Below, piece after piece: positions 46,022 to 55,432 of a stretch of 64,000 nucleotides of DNA; positions within the stretch are counted from its first letter, which is position 1; each line of letters begins with the position of its first letter. The stretch is from Alphaproteobacteria bacterium (GTDB lineage Bacteria; Myxococcota_A; UBA796; GCA-2862545), in assembly GCA_020632925.1 (NCBI GenBank), contig JACKER010000008.1, positions 1 to 64,000 on the forward strand, read 5' to 3'. Below the pieces are notes generated by a model. It was not told the DNA's origin. It searched no databases and saw only the letters and a list, made by a program, of their open reading frames with translations. The position numbers and the translations under genes are program-made.

Positions 46022-46936
46022 ATGCGCGCCACCCTCCGCAGCACCGCCGCCGACGCCGTCCTCTGGTTCGAGACAGGCGACAGGTTCGAGCTGCCGGAGA
46101 TCACGCAGCCCACGCCCACCGGTCCGACGGACGAGGGTGGTCCCGGGCGCGCCGCTCGCGCCGAGCTGGACCTGCCGCGCCGCGACCCGACCGAAGAGGC
46201 CGAGGCCTACGACGACGAGCTGATCACCGAAGAGGTCTCCCGCGGGCGGCTGCTCCGTCTGCTCCCCCGGAATCGCGCGCAGGCGTCGCTCGACGTGGAC
46301 ACCGCCGACCGGTTGCCCGCGCTGGCGGAGACGCCCGAGCCGGTCGTCGCCCCGAACCGCATCGACGACGAGATGTCGACCGGCCTGTTCGAGCCCTTCC
46401 AGTGGGATGAGGCCGACCCGTACACCACGGGCGACTTCCCGCACCTCCCGCCCCTCGCCGAGACACCGCCGATCGTGGAGCGCACGGCGTCCCCCGAGGG
46501 CCCCGCGCCCACGCCCCCCGAGCCCGTCCGCGTGATGTGGTCGGCGCCGCCGGAGCCGGAGCCCGCCCCAGAGCCCGAGCCGCGTCGCCCGCACCTGTCG
46601 GTCGTCCGCAGCGCCGAGGTCGAGCTCGACGAGGACTATGGTGGCCAGCGCGCCCTGCCGCTGCCTGCGCCGCCGCGTCCCCCCTCGGTCGCCGGCTGGG
46701 ATCTCCCGATGCCCGCGCCACGCGCCGTCGCCACGCTGCCGCCCTGGTTCGACGAGGAGCGGATGGCGACCCTCGTGGTGATCGACCCGACGCTCGCCCG
46801 CCGTCCGCGCCGGTCCCCGCTCGCCATCGCGCTCGCGGAGGCCTCCGCCTGGGTCCTCGGCTTCCTGCTGACCTTCCTCGGTGGATCGGTCGCGAGCTCG
46901 TCCCTGATCGTCGTCGCGCTCGTCGCCCGGCTCTGA
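46022..46936 (+). CDS. Pro/Glu-rich protein with C-terminal membrane helix
   Basis: 304 aa from ATG after GGAGG. Residues 1-250 are low-complexity, with many Pro, Glu, Asp and Arg and repeated PALAETPEP/PPLAETPPI-like pieces. A short conserved-looking segment LPPWFDEERMATLVVIDPT precedes a single hydrophobic helix pair (about 275-303). It is probably a tail-anchored inner-membrane protein with a disordered cytoplasmic part. The upstream in-frame ATG lacks a ribosome site. No function can be given. Confidence 0.65.
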   Translation: MRATLRSTAADAVLWFETGDRFELPEITQPTPTGPTDEGGPGRAARAELDLPRRDPTEEAEAYDDELITEEVSRGRLLRLLPRNRAQASLDVDTADRLPALAETPEPVVAPNRIDDEMSTGLFEPFQWDEADPYTTGDFPHLPPLAETPPIVERTASPEGPAPTPPEPVRVMWSAPPEPEPAPEPEPRRPHLSVVRSAEVELDEDYGGQRALPLPAPPRPPSVAGWDLPMPAPRAVATLPPWFDEERMATLVVIDPTLARRPRRSPLAIALAEASAWVLGFLLTFLGGSVASSSLIVVALVARL

Positions 46937-46957
46937 TCCCCGGACGACCCTCGAAGG

Positions 46958-48481
46958 TCAGGGCACTTCCTCGCCCGGCGCCGGTCCCGACACCAGGCTC
47001 GGGGGACTGGTGAGGTTCGCGGAGACCTCGGCGCGCCACGCCACGAGCTCCGCCATCAGGGCGTCGTCCATCATGACGTTGAGGAAGTCGGGATCGGTCT
47101 TCCGGTCGAAGCAGCCGTCGACGAAGGTGTCACGCGCGCTCTCGCGGGAGCCGAAGTCCTTCTGGCAGGCCATGCGCTCGGTGCGCACCGAGGCCCGGGA
47201 CACGTCGGCGAACCAGGTGTCGGAGAAGGCGCGCTCGCGTGTGGTCCGGTCCGCCTTGCCAAGCACCTGGCGGGCCCAGGAGCGGCCGTCGATCCCGCCG
47301 GGAACGGGGAGTCCGAGCAGCTCCAGCAGGGTCGGGAAGACGTCGGTGGTGGACGCGAGCCCGTCGATGGCGCGGCCCTCGGGCACCCCCGGCCCGTCGA
47401 CGAGCCAGACCACGTCGAGCGAGGACTCGTAGAGGTATCGCCCGTGGGCCTTGCCGTGGTGTTCGGGCGAGGACAGGCCCTCCCCGTGGTCGCCGACGAC
47501 CATCAGGAACGTGTTGGTCCGGTCGAACCCGAGCTGGCCGAGGCCGTCCCACAGGCCCTTCAGGTACTCGTCGGTGCGATGCACCGCGGCGCGGTAGGTC
47601 GAGCCTGGGGTCTTCCGGTCGAACTGCTCGGTGATCTCGCGCACGTCGCGCACGGGCGCGTGGGCGTCGACCAGGTCCACCTGGAGGTAGAACGGGTGGG
47701 CCGCCTCCTCGTCGGATCGCTCTCGGATCATGCCGAGCGCGATCTGCACGGCCTCGGGACCTTCCAGCCGCTGGGCGGGGTCGAAGCCGTTGGGTTGGGT
47801 GTCGCGGTAGACGTCGAAGCCCTGGGCGAGCCCGGCGGCCTGGTTCAGGTGGAAGTTGGCGGTGACGCCGTACGTGCGCCAGCCGGCGTCGCGCAGGATC
47901 TCCGGCAGCGTGGTCACCTCGTCGGCGAGCACCTTGCCATCGCCACCGTCGCTCGGGTCCTGCATGTCGACCACGGACGGCACCTGGCCCGTGAGCATGG
48001 CGGTCGCGGTGTATCGCCCGAGCGGACCGACGCTGACGAGCCCGTCGAACCGGGCACCGTGCGTCGCCACGTCCTGGAGGAACGGCGTGAGCGCCGGGTC
48101 GGCGCCGTAGGGGCTGACGTGGTCCTTGCGGAAGGAGGTCGGGACGAGCACGACGACGTTGGGCGTCCCCGCGGGCGGCTGGGGACGTTCGTGGGGCGGT
48201 GCCACGTGGAGGAGTGCCTCGGGTGGCAGACCCTCCGGACCGCGGGTGGCCTTGCCCTTCCCGGCCTTGCCCTTCCCGGCCTTCCCGCGGCCACCCTTCC
48301 CCTTCCCGGCCTTCCCCCGAGCCTTGAACTCACCCGGGCCCACGGCGGGTCCGCTCTGCCCGGGGCCGAGGTTGGCGAAGAACAGGAGTCCGACGAACCC
48401 CAACAGGGCCCCGATCACGACGAGCCCGGCCAGCGTGGACCTGGACTGCTGCGGTGGCGGCGACGGCTGCTCGGTCTCCAA
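46958..48481 (-). CDS. Membrane-anchored sulfatase-like protein
   Basis: 507 aa from TTG at 48481, seven bases after AGGAGG; an ATG 12 codons upstream has no ribosome site. An inner-membrane helix (about 15-37) is followed by a Lys/Gly repeat (KAGKGKGGRGKAGKGKAG) and the alkaline-phosphatase-fold domain. GDHGEGLSSPEHHGKAHGRYLYESS is the conserved metal/His segment and SYGADPALTPFLQDVATHG the start of the fold. The sulfatase nucleophile Cys/Ser-x-Pro-x-Arg is not seen, and the first Asp ligand site reads LVPTSFRKDH. It is therefore probably a phosphoesterase-like or degenerate member. Confidence 0.75.
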   Translation of the reverse strand: METEQPSPPPQQSRSTLAGLVVIGALLGFVGLLFFANLGPGQSGPAVGPGEFKARGKAGKGKGGRGKAGKGKAGKGKATRGPEGLPPEALLHVAPPHERPQPPAGTPNVVVLVPTSFRKDHVSPYGADPALTPFLQDVATHGARFDGLVSVGPLGRYTATAMLTGQVPSVVDMQDPSDGGDGKVLADEVTTLPEILRDAGWRTYGVTANFHLNQAAGLAQGFDVYRDTQPNGFDPAQRLEGPEAVQIALGMIRERSDEEAAHPFYLQVDLVDAHAPVRDVREITEQFDRKTPGSTYRAAVHRTDEYLKGLWDGLGQLGFDRTNTFLMVVGDHGEGLSSPEHHGKAHGRYLYESSLDVVWLVDGPGVPEGRAIDGLASTTDVFPTLLELLGLPVPGGIDGRSWARQVLGKADRTTRERAFSDTWFADVSRASVRTERMACQKDFGSRESARDTFVDGCFDRKTDPDFLNVMMDDALMAELVAWRAEVSANLTSPPSLVSGPAPGEEVP

Positions 48482-48724
48482 CGGGGTGCCTCCTCGTTGG
48501 CCGTCCACATAGCCCATGGACTGCGACGGTCGAACAGCTCGGTTGGCGGCAGGCCGCCGGGGTACGCCCGCGGGTTGTCGATGTGGTGCGGGCGTCCCCG
48601 GCGACGTGCACACGGAGAGGAGACGCAAGACCTCGCTCGGCGAGGTCCACCGTACGCAAGCAACCCTCGTGCCACGCAGAGAACGACGTGCTGGTGCGGA
48701 TCGTTCTCAGGTCCGCGCTCGAGG
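48482..48724. other. Intergenic gap with two perfect hairpins
   Basis: No gene is supported here. GGCGGC-AG-GCCGCC (48543-48556) and GACCTCGC-TCG-GCGAGGTC (48629-48647) are perfect inverted repeats. The second could terminate the thioesterase transcript (minus strand) or act as an operator for the sulfatase gene. No clear promoter is seen. Confidence 0.35.
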
Positions 48725-49239
48725 TCACGACATGGATGTCGTGGTGTCGTCCTCATCGGGGCGAGCCAGCGCGCGCCACTCCTCCGGCAAGGGGCGCCCC
48801 AGGATCTTCTCCGCCATCGCGATGGTCGGGATCACGTAGGACAGTGTCCCGACGAGGATCCGCTTGCCGTCCTGGAGCAGCGTCACCCGCACGGTGACCG
48901 AGGGTCCGGTCTGCGACACGAGCTCCCCGCGCCCTTCGATCGGCGCGTCGATGCGGGCAGGCCGGATCCACCGGATCTGTCCCGAGCCGTGAGCCCGAAC
49001 CGTCCGAGCAGCCCCACGAGCGTCCACGCCCCGACCTCGTCCGCGAGGGTCGCCTGGAGCCCGCCGTGGAGGATGTTGGGCGGCCCCTGCCAGTGGGCGT
49101 GCTGGTGGTCGAGCGTGGTGACGACGTGGTCCCCTTCGCGGAAGAAGCGCAGCTGGAGCCCGTGGTGGTTGTGGGGTCCGCAGCCGAAGCACATCTGCTC
49201 TTCGCCGAAGATGAGGGGGTCGATCGGGATGCGCTCCAA
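48725..49239 (-). CDS. Hotdog-fold thioesterase (PaaI-like), frameshifted
   Basis: About 170 aa from TTG at 49239, five bases after GGAGG. MCFGCGPHNHHGLQLRFF, then the hotdog catalytic region ILHGGLQATLADEVGAW, as in PaaI/YbgC-type acyl-CoA thioesterases. The frame changes near 48985 and continues with IDAPIEGRGELVSQTGPSVTVRVTLLQDGKRILVGT, the expected last strands. CFGCGxxNxxGL is usual in one PaaI subgroup. The acyl substrate is unknown. Confidence 0.78.
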
Positions 49240-49370
49240 GGAATCCTCCGGCCGCCGTCCCTATCGCACCCAGGCCCCGGGGGACATGCAGGACCACCTT
49301 GCGCCCCCCGCCGCCCCTCGTTAGCTACCAGGTGGACCGACGACCCGTGCTTCGTGGTCGCCGCCTCCGA

Positions 49371-49444
49371 TCCCGCTTAGCTCAGCTGGTTAGAGCACCT
49401 GACTGTTAATCAGGGGGTCGCTAGTTCAAATCTAGCAGCGGGAG
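49371..49444 (+). tRNA. tRNA-Asn (GTT)
   Basis: 74 nt. Acceptor stem TCCCGCT pairs with AGCGGGA (49437-49443). D-arm AGCTCAGCTGGTTAGAGC, anticodon stem CCTGA/TCAGG with loop CTGTTAA and anticodon GTT (49405-49407). T-arm CTAGTTCAAATCTAG. Discriminator G. The CCA end is not encoded. The recombinase gene on the other strand ends inside it. Confidence 0.97.
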
Positions 49445-51049
49445 CTCGCCTGAACGTTCGGCCGGGGAGGAGACTCTCCGGCCGTACTCGTTTCTGGCCT
49501 CGGTCGCGTATTCGGCCAGTTGGTCGAAGGGTTCGCGCCATACCACCGACAGCCCCTCTCCTCCATAGGTCGAGTTCAAGGTCAGGTAGGACAGGATCTT
49601 CCGCTTGGCGGTCGCATCCTGCCGTTCCCACAGTCGAACCGCCGTCGTCGCCAGTTCGAGGAGGGCGATTCCCTGCTCCATGGTGGCCTGATCGGCGCTT
49701 AGCGTGGGCGTCGAGCTCCACGAAGAGCCGCCCCTGGTCGTCACGCCAGCCCTGAGCCCGGCGCTCGTACTCCTCGATCGACAGCCTCCCATCGAGCCGA
49801 TCGTCGTAGGCCCGGTCGAGCCGCTGCTGAATCTGACCGATCTGCTGCTGCAGCCGAGCGACCTCGCGGTTGCGGGCCGCCACGATCTCGGCGTGGCTCG
49901 CGTGAAGCGCCTCGCGGAGCTGCTCCAGGACCTCGGGCTCGATCCAGAGCTGCTTGAGCTGCTCGAGGAAGGCGGCCTCGATGATGTGCTCGCGGTGGTA
50001 GACCACGCGCCCGAGCTTCTTGCACTCCTGGCAGGTGTAGTACGTGTACTTCACCTTGTGGTTCTCCGGGACCAGCAGGTACGTCTTGTCCTCGCTCGCG
50101 CACCAGCCGCACCACAGGATCCCGGAGAACGCGAACTCGCGGAACTGGGTGTTCCGGCTGACCAGCGCGCGCGCCTCGAGGCGGTCGCCCACCTTCTCGA
50201 ACAGCTCCCGGCTGATGAGCGGCTGGTGCTTCGCAGGCCAGGTCGTCCCCTGCCATGAGAACTCGCCGACGTAGATGCGGTTCCGGAGGATGTAGTGGAT
50301 GGCCGTCTTGTGGATCTTGTTCCCCTTCTTCGAGCGCAGCCCGACGCTGTCCGCCCACTTCACGAGCTCGGACAGCGCCACATCGCCGCTCGCGTAGCGT
50401 TGGAAGAGCTGGACCACCTTGGGAGCGACGTCGAGGTCCACCTCGATCACGTTCTTCCCGTCGGCCCGGCGGATGTTGCGGTAGCCGAGCGGCGCGGGCC
50501 CGGGCCAGATCCCCTGCTGCACCTTCTCGAACATCCCCTTCCGGGTCTCCTCCGAGAGGTTGTCGATGTAGTTCTTGGCCATCAGGACCTTGATCCCGTG
50601 GATGAACTTCTCGGACGACCGCGACCCCTCAGACAGCACCGTCCCTCCTTCACCAGGTGGATGTCGAGGTGGAGCTCGTCGAGCGTGACCCAGTCGGAGA
50701 TGTTGCGGTAGAGCCGGTCGGTCTTCTCGACCAGCACGGTGCGGCAGCCCTCACGTCCTCGGAGCGCATCGAGCATGCGGGAGAAGTTGGTCCGCCCGGC
50801 CCGCTTGGCGGTCTCGATGTCGACGAACTCGTCGACGACGGTGAGGCCGTTCTCGGTCGCGTAGTCGCGGAGCAGGCGCAGCTGCGAGGGGATGCTGAAC
50901 CCCTCCTTCTCCTGGTCCTTGCTGGAGACGCGGGCGTAGATCACGCACTCGTTCACCGGCACTGCGACCTGACGCTGCCGGGCGTTGGCGGCCGCGCGAG
51001 TGCGGGTGGTCTGGGCGGCCTTCACCTGACGGGAGTTATTACGGGACAT
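49421..51049 (-). CDS. Large serine recombinase (site-specific integrase), frameshifted
   Basis: About 540 aa in three frames. The N-terminal resolvase domain has CVIYARVSSKDQEKEGFSI, with the catalytic Ser in RVSS. After a shift near 50643 it continues with the recombinase domain (GPAPLGYRNIRR, TAIHYILRNRIYVGEF) and a zinc-ribbon (FSGILWCGWC, YTCQECKKLG), then a coiled coil. After a second shift near 49700 the C-terminus is KRKILSYLTLNSTYGGEGLSVV. The last codons (ELPLLDLN-stop) lie inside tRNA-Asn on the other strand. It is either decayed or affected by indel errors. Confidence 0.85.
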
Positions 51050-51399
51050 CCTTGATTCCTTCAGATTGGCGCACCGATGGGGGTGCCCGGCGAGGTTGAC
51101 GTAATCCTGGCGGACCCGCAAACCGCGCCGATAGCCCGAACGCCGGGAATCAGCGGATTCGGTGGCCGAGGGCTCTCAGCAACGTGCACGGGTCAATGCC
51201 GTGTTTCAACCCCTGCTGAACCATGTTTGAACGATATTTTCAGCGTTTCAGGCTCTCTTCTGGGCACGTGGACAGATACTGCGCGTGCACCGATCTACTG
51301 GTAGTATGTCTCGCTCATGGACCATTTTTTGTCCGACGTCCGTCGGGCTGCGTCGGGCTACGCTCGAGCCATGGTCACCACCACGCCGGACACTCGCTC
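51050..51399. other. Intergenic region upstream of the recombinase
   Basis: A 350-bp gap richer in A/T than its surroundings (ATATTTTCAGC, CCATTTTTTGTCC). It has the inverted repeat CACGG-GTCAATG-CCGTG (51187-51203), which could be an operator for the divergent recombinase gene. No protein gene is supported. A ten-codon reading frame at 51371 overlaps the next gene's GTG. Confidence 0.35.
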
Positions 51400-51799
51400 G
51401 TGACGCCGGAGGAGGCGCTCGCTGCCCACCGTCTCCACGAGCTCGAGGTCGCAATCTGGCAGCACCCTCTGGTTCAGGTTCGACAGGGGCCGGACTACCT
51501 GAACCTCGAGGAGCCACTCGACCTCGTCATCCTGCTGCTCGACGCCGAGACGGACGTCCAGATGGCGAGCCGGGGTGGGTTCATCGCGAACCTTGATCCT
51601 CACGCGGTCGAGTCGACCCTCGACGCCCTCCGACGGATCGGCGCGACCGCCGCGGCGGAGTGGTTGGCGAACGGCGGTGATGGCGACTCCCGCGATGTGT
51701 TGCTCGACGGGGAGACATGGTTGGCGCTGCACAGCTGGGTGGCACACCACCTCCAGGAGCCTCGACCAGCGGGTCCGGGCGTTGGGCCATCGGTGGACC
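51400..51799 (+). CDS. DUF4375 (DMP19-like) domain protein, end uncertain
   Basis: From GTG 51400 (VTPEEALAAHRLHELEVAIW). LLLDAETDVQMASRGGFIANLDPHAVESTLDALRRIGATAAAEWL has the N-GGF, spacer, IGA pattern of DUF4375/DMP19-type proteins, some of which are DNA mimics or immunity-like. The frame is good to about 51755, where it changes. The following codons in the new frame may be the end of this gene or the start of the zinc-ribbon gene. About 125 residues are supported. Confidence 0.5.
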
Positions 51800-52214
51800 A
51801 TGTCCGGGACGATGACCACCATGGCGTGCCCCGCATGCGGTGCGACGGCGACAGCGGCGGTGGCGGACGAGGCGGTGGGCTTCGAGATCCGGTGGTGGTC
51901 GAACCTGTCGTGTGCGACCTGCGGCGAAGCGCAGGAGACCTTCCACGTCGGGCCTCTGCCCGCCCCCCTACGGGAACACGTCCTCGGCGCATTCGGCTCG
52001 TGGGCGGCGCGGCCCCGCTGCGGGTGCTCCGCTTGCGGCGGTGGAGCTCGCTCTGACTCGGGCCTTCGGCCTGTCGCCGGAGGAGGCGCACGTTCGAGCT
52101 CGCGGCACCGACATGGTCGTGGGGACGCGGGCGGAGGCCCAGCAGGCGGTGGCGCTGCTCCGCGCCGGTGGAGTCGCTGCGGCGCTGGTGGACGCAACAG
52201 CGGTCCGTTCGTAG
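51800..52214 (+). CDS. Zinc-ribbon protein with L7/L12-CTD-like domain, frameshifted
   Basis: MTTMACPACGATA and LSCATCGEAQETF provide two CxxC pairs about 25 residues apart, a zinc ribbon. After a frame change near 52010 the frame reads VELALTRAFGLSPEEAHVRA and EAQQAVALLRAGGVAAALVDA. This resembles the C-terminal fold of ribosomal protein L7/L12, a common protein-protein module. It may be one protein with the DUF4375 gene if the frame break there is an error. The start codon is uncertain. Confidence 0.42.
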
Positions 52215-52265
52215 GCCCCGTCCGATTTCGTCGGCGAACGCGTCTGGTCTACCGTGAGCCTGACC

Positions 52266-55200
52266 ATGACGAGCCCGTTCCTCGAGCGCCCGGCTTCCGA
52301 ACACGTCGCATCCAACGCGCTCGCGTTCGCCCTCCGCGACAAGTACCCGGTGACACCAGGGCACACGCTGGTGATCCCCGGCGGCTCGTCGCCACCTGGT
52401 TCGATGCCACCCGCGAGGAACAGCTCGCGCTCCTCGAGCCTCGTCGACGAGGTCAAGCGCGGGCTGGACGACGAGCTGCACCCCGATGGCTACAACGTCG
52501 GCTTCAACGCCGGGACCGCGGCCGGCCAGACTGTCATGCACCTCCATGTCCACGTCATCCCGCGGTTCGACGGGGACGTCGACGACCCACGCGGCGGTGT
52601 GCGGCACGTCATCCCGGGCAAGGGCAACTACCTCGCGAAGGCAGCGGACCCGCTGGCGACCGGTGGCGAAGGCGATCCGTTCGCGCGACACGTGCTGCCC
52701 TGCTCGCGCGCGCCACCGACGTGGCCATCGTGGCGGCTTTCGTGCAGGAGTCCGGGCTCGACCGCATCCGCCATGCCCTGCACACCGCGCGCTCGACCGC
52801 GGCGCCCGCGTGCGGCTCGTCACTGGCGACTACCTCGACCTCACGCAGGCCAGCGCCCTGGAGCTGCTCCTCGACTGGCAGAGCTCGCGGCAGGAGCGCG
52901 ACGACGACGACGTGAGCACGGGTGTGCTCGAGAGCCGGGTGGTCGAGGTCGCGCGGCTGCCCGGACGCGTGCGCACGTTCCACCCGAAGTCGTGGCACCT
53001 CACCGGAGATGGGTTCGGCGTGGCGTTCGTCGGCAGCAGCAACCTGTCCCGTGCTGCGCTCGAGACCGGCATCGAGTGGAACCTGCGCGTCGACCGCAAC
53101 ACCCACCCCCGTGCCTGGGAGCGCGTGCGCGAAGCCATCGACGGCGTGTGGGCCCTCGCTCGCCCGCTCACCCCAGAGTGGGTCGCCGGCTACGCCCGCC
53201 GCGCGCGGTCACGTCCGACACCCCTACCAGGCGAGATCGAGCCTCGGCGAGCTGCCCCCGTCCGCCGACCCCCACGAGGTCCAGGAAGAGGCGCTGGCTG
53301 CCCTGCGCGAGAGCCGGGACCAGGGGCGTCGTCGCGCCATCGCCGTCCTCGCCACTGGCCTCGGCAAGACCTGGCTCGCGTCGTTCGACTACGGGCAGCT
53401 GTGGGACGAGCTCGGCCGCCAGCCACGCCTGCTGTTCCTCGCCCACCGCCGCGAGATCCTGCGCCAGGCGGCGCGCACCTACCGTCGCCTCGTGCACGAC
53501 CGTGGCGGCGACGCGCGCATCGGCTGGTTCCTCGAGGAGCACGCCTCGCTCGACGCCCACCTGGTGTTCGCGTCCGTCGCCAAGCTCTCCCGACCTGCCT
53601 ACGCCGAGCGCCTCGCCGCCGCATCGTTCGACTACGTCGTCGTCGACGAGGTCCATCACGCCACCGCCGCGTCGTATGGCCGCATCCTGCGTCGGGTCGA
53701 CCCCGCGTTCCTCCTCGGGCTCACCGCCACGCCCGATCGGACCGACGCCGCCGATGTCCTGGGCCTGTTCGACGACCACGTCGCCTTCCGCGCCGACATC
53801 GGGCGAGGCGTCGCGGTCGGGCGCCTGGTCCCGTTCCGCTACTTCGGCATCAAGGACGACATCGACTATCAGAACCTGCCGTGGCGCAACCGGCGCTTCG
53901 ATCCCGAGGAGCTCGCAAGGGCGGCCCAGACCGAAGCGCGCATGCAGACGCTGTGGCGCGCCTGGGGCGAGCACGAAGGCAACAGGACGCTCGTGTTCTG
54001 CTGCAGCATCGCGCACACCGACTACGTCAGCGACTGGTTGCGGCAGCATGGCGTCCGCGTCCGCAAGGTGTACGCCGCCCCGGGCTCTGACGATCGGGAC
54101 GACGCTCTGGAGGACCTCGCCAGTGGTGCCGTCGACGCGGTCTGTGCCGTCGACGTGTTCAACGAGGGCGTCGACGTCCCCAGTGTCGACCGTGTGGTGA
54201 TGCTTCGTCCCACCGAATCCGGGGTCGTGTTCCTGCAGCAGCTCGGGCGTGGGCTTCGAGCCGCTGACGAGAAGAAGGTCCTCACGGTCGTCGACTTCGT
54301 CGGCAACCACCAGGTGTTCCTCGATCGGCTCAGGACGCTCCTCTCCCTCGGCAGCGATCAGCCCGCAGCCGCGCTCGACCGGCTCCTGGCCTCCGGTCAC
54401 CTGGAGCTGCCCGACGGGTGCTCGGTCGACCTCGAGCTCGAAGCCAAGCCGATGCTGGAGGCCCGCTTCCGCAGCGGTGGCGTGGACGAGGTCGAGCGGA
54501 TGTACCGGCAGCTCCGCGAGACCCGCGGCACCCGCCCCACCGCGGGCGAGCTGCTGCGCATGGGCTACCTCCCCTCCACCCTCCAGAAGCGGCACGGGAG
54601 CTGGTTCGCGTTCGTCCACACTGAAGGCGATCTGACCGACGGTGAGCGGGTCGCGGTCGACCGAGCCAGGGGATTCCTCGACGAGTTCGAGGTCACCGAA
54701 CTCTCCAAGTCCTACAAGCTCGTCACCCTTCGCGTCCTCCTCGACGCCGAAGCGCTCGCCACGGGGCTTACCGTTCGGGCGCTCGCGGAGGGAGCGTGGG
54801 CCGTGCTCCGTCGATCGCCCGAGCTGCTCCGCGACGTACCTGAGGGCCACCGCCCCCCAGACGTGCCGGATGAGGCGGCGTGGCGCAGCTGGACCTCGTA
54901 CTGGCGTTCGAACCCCATCCAGGCGTGGACGGGGTCCAAGAAGGCGAAGAAGACCTGGTTCCACCTCGACGACCAGGACCGCCTTTGCCTGTCGCTGGCG
55001 GTCGAGCCCGCGTGGTCCGACGCTCTGTCGCGCCTGGTCGACGAGTTCGTGGACTACCGGCTCGTGCAGTACCGGCGCCGAAGCGGAACCACGGTCACGG
55101 ATGGGTTCGTGTGTCGCGTCACCTGGAACCGCCGCGACCCCATCCTCAAGCTCCCCACACGTGCCAGCACTCGCGTGCCCGAGGGGGACACCGACGTCCG

Positions 55201-55432
55201 CCTCGCCGATGGCTCGGTCTGGCAGTTCCGGTTCGCCGCCGAGTTCTGCAACGTGGCGCGGCCCGTGGGTGTGTCCGCCAACCAGCTCCCCGACCTCCTC
55301 CGGCGGTGGTTCGGTCCGCGCGCGGGCCAGCCGGGCACCGCTTTCGACGTGCGGTTCACGGCCAGCCCGGACGGACTGTGGGTCGAGCCGGTGCAGAGCA
55401 ACGTCGTCACGTTGTTCCTCGCCAGGGTGTGA
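52266..55432 (+). CDS. HIT-PLD-SF2 helicase multidomain protein, frameshifted in first third
   Basis: About 1055 aa once at least five indels between 52380 and 53240 are bridged. Domain order: HIT domain (about 1-125, HLHVHVIPRFDG), phospholipase-D-type nuclease (about 150-280, FHPKSWHLTG and FVGSSNLSRAAL), then an SF2 helicase. The helicase has motif I VLATGLGKTWLA, motif II VVDEVHHA, motif III LTATPDRTD and motif VI QQLGRGLRAAD, followed by a 350-residue C-terminal part with a DUF3427-like look. From 53240 on the frame is intact. A nuclease plus ATP-driven translocase suggests DNA processing or anti-phage defence (inference). The stop overlaps the GTG of the S24 gene. Confidence 0.8.

Noticed and set aside
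49250..49370. Promoter for tRNA-Asn (TTGCGC, 17 nt, TAGCTA)
   Set aside because: Too weak a match to the -10 consensus to list as a feature, although a promoter must exist in this stretch or upstream.
52380..53240. Programmed frameshifting in the HIT-PLD-helicase gene
   Set aside because: Five or more shifts in both directions without slippery-site or pseudoknot patterns, similar to shifts in unrelated genes nearby, point to indel errors.
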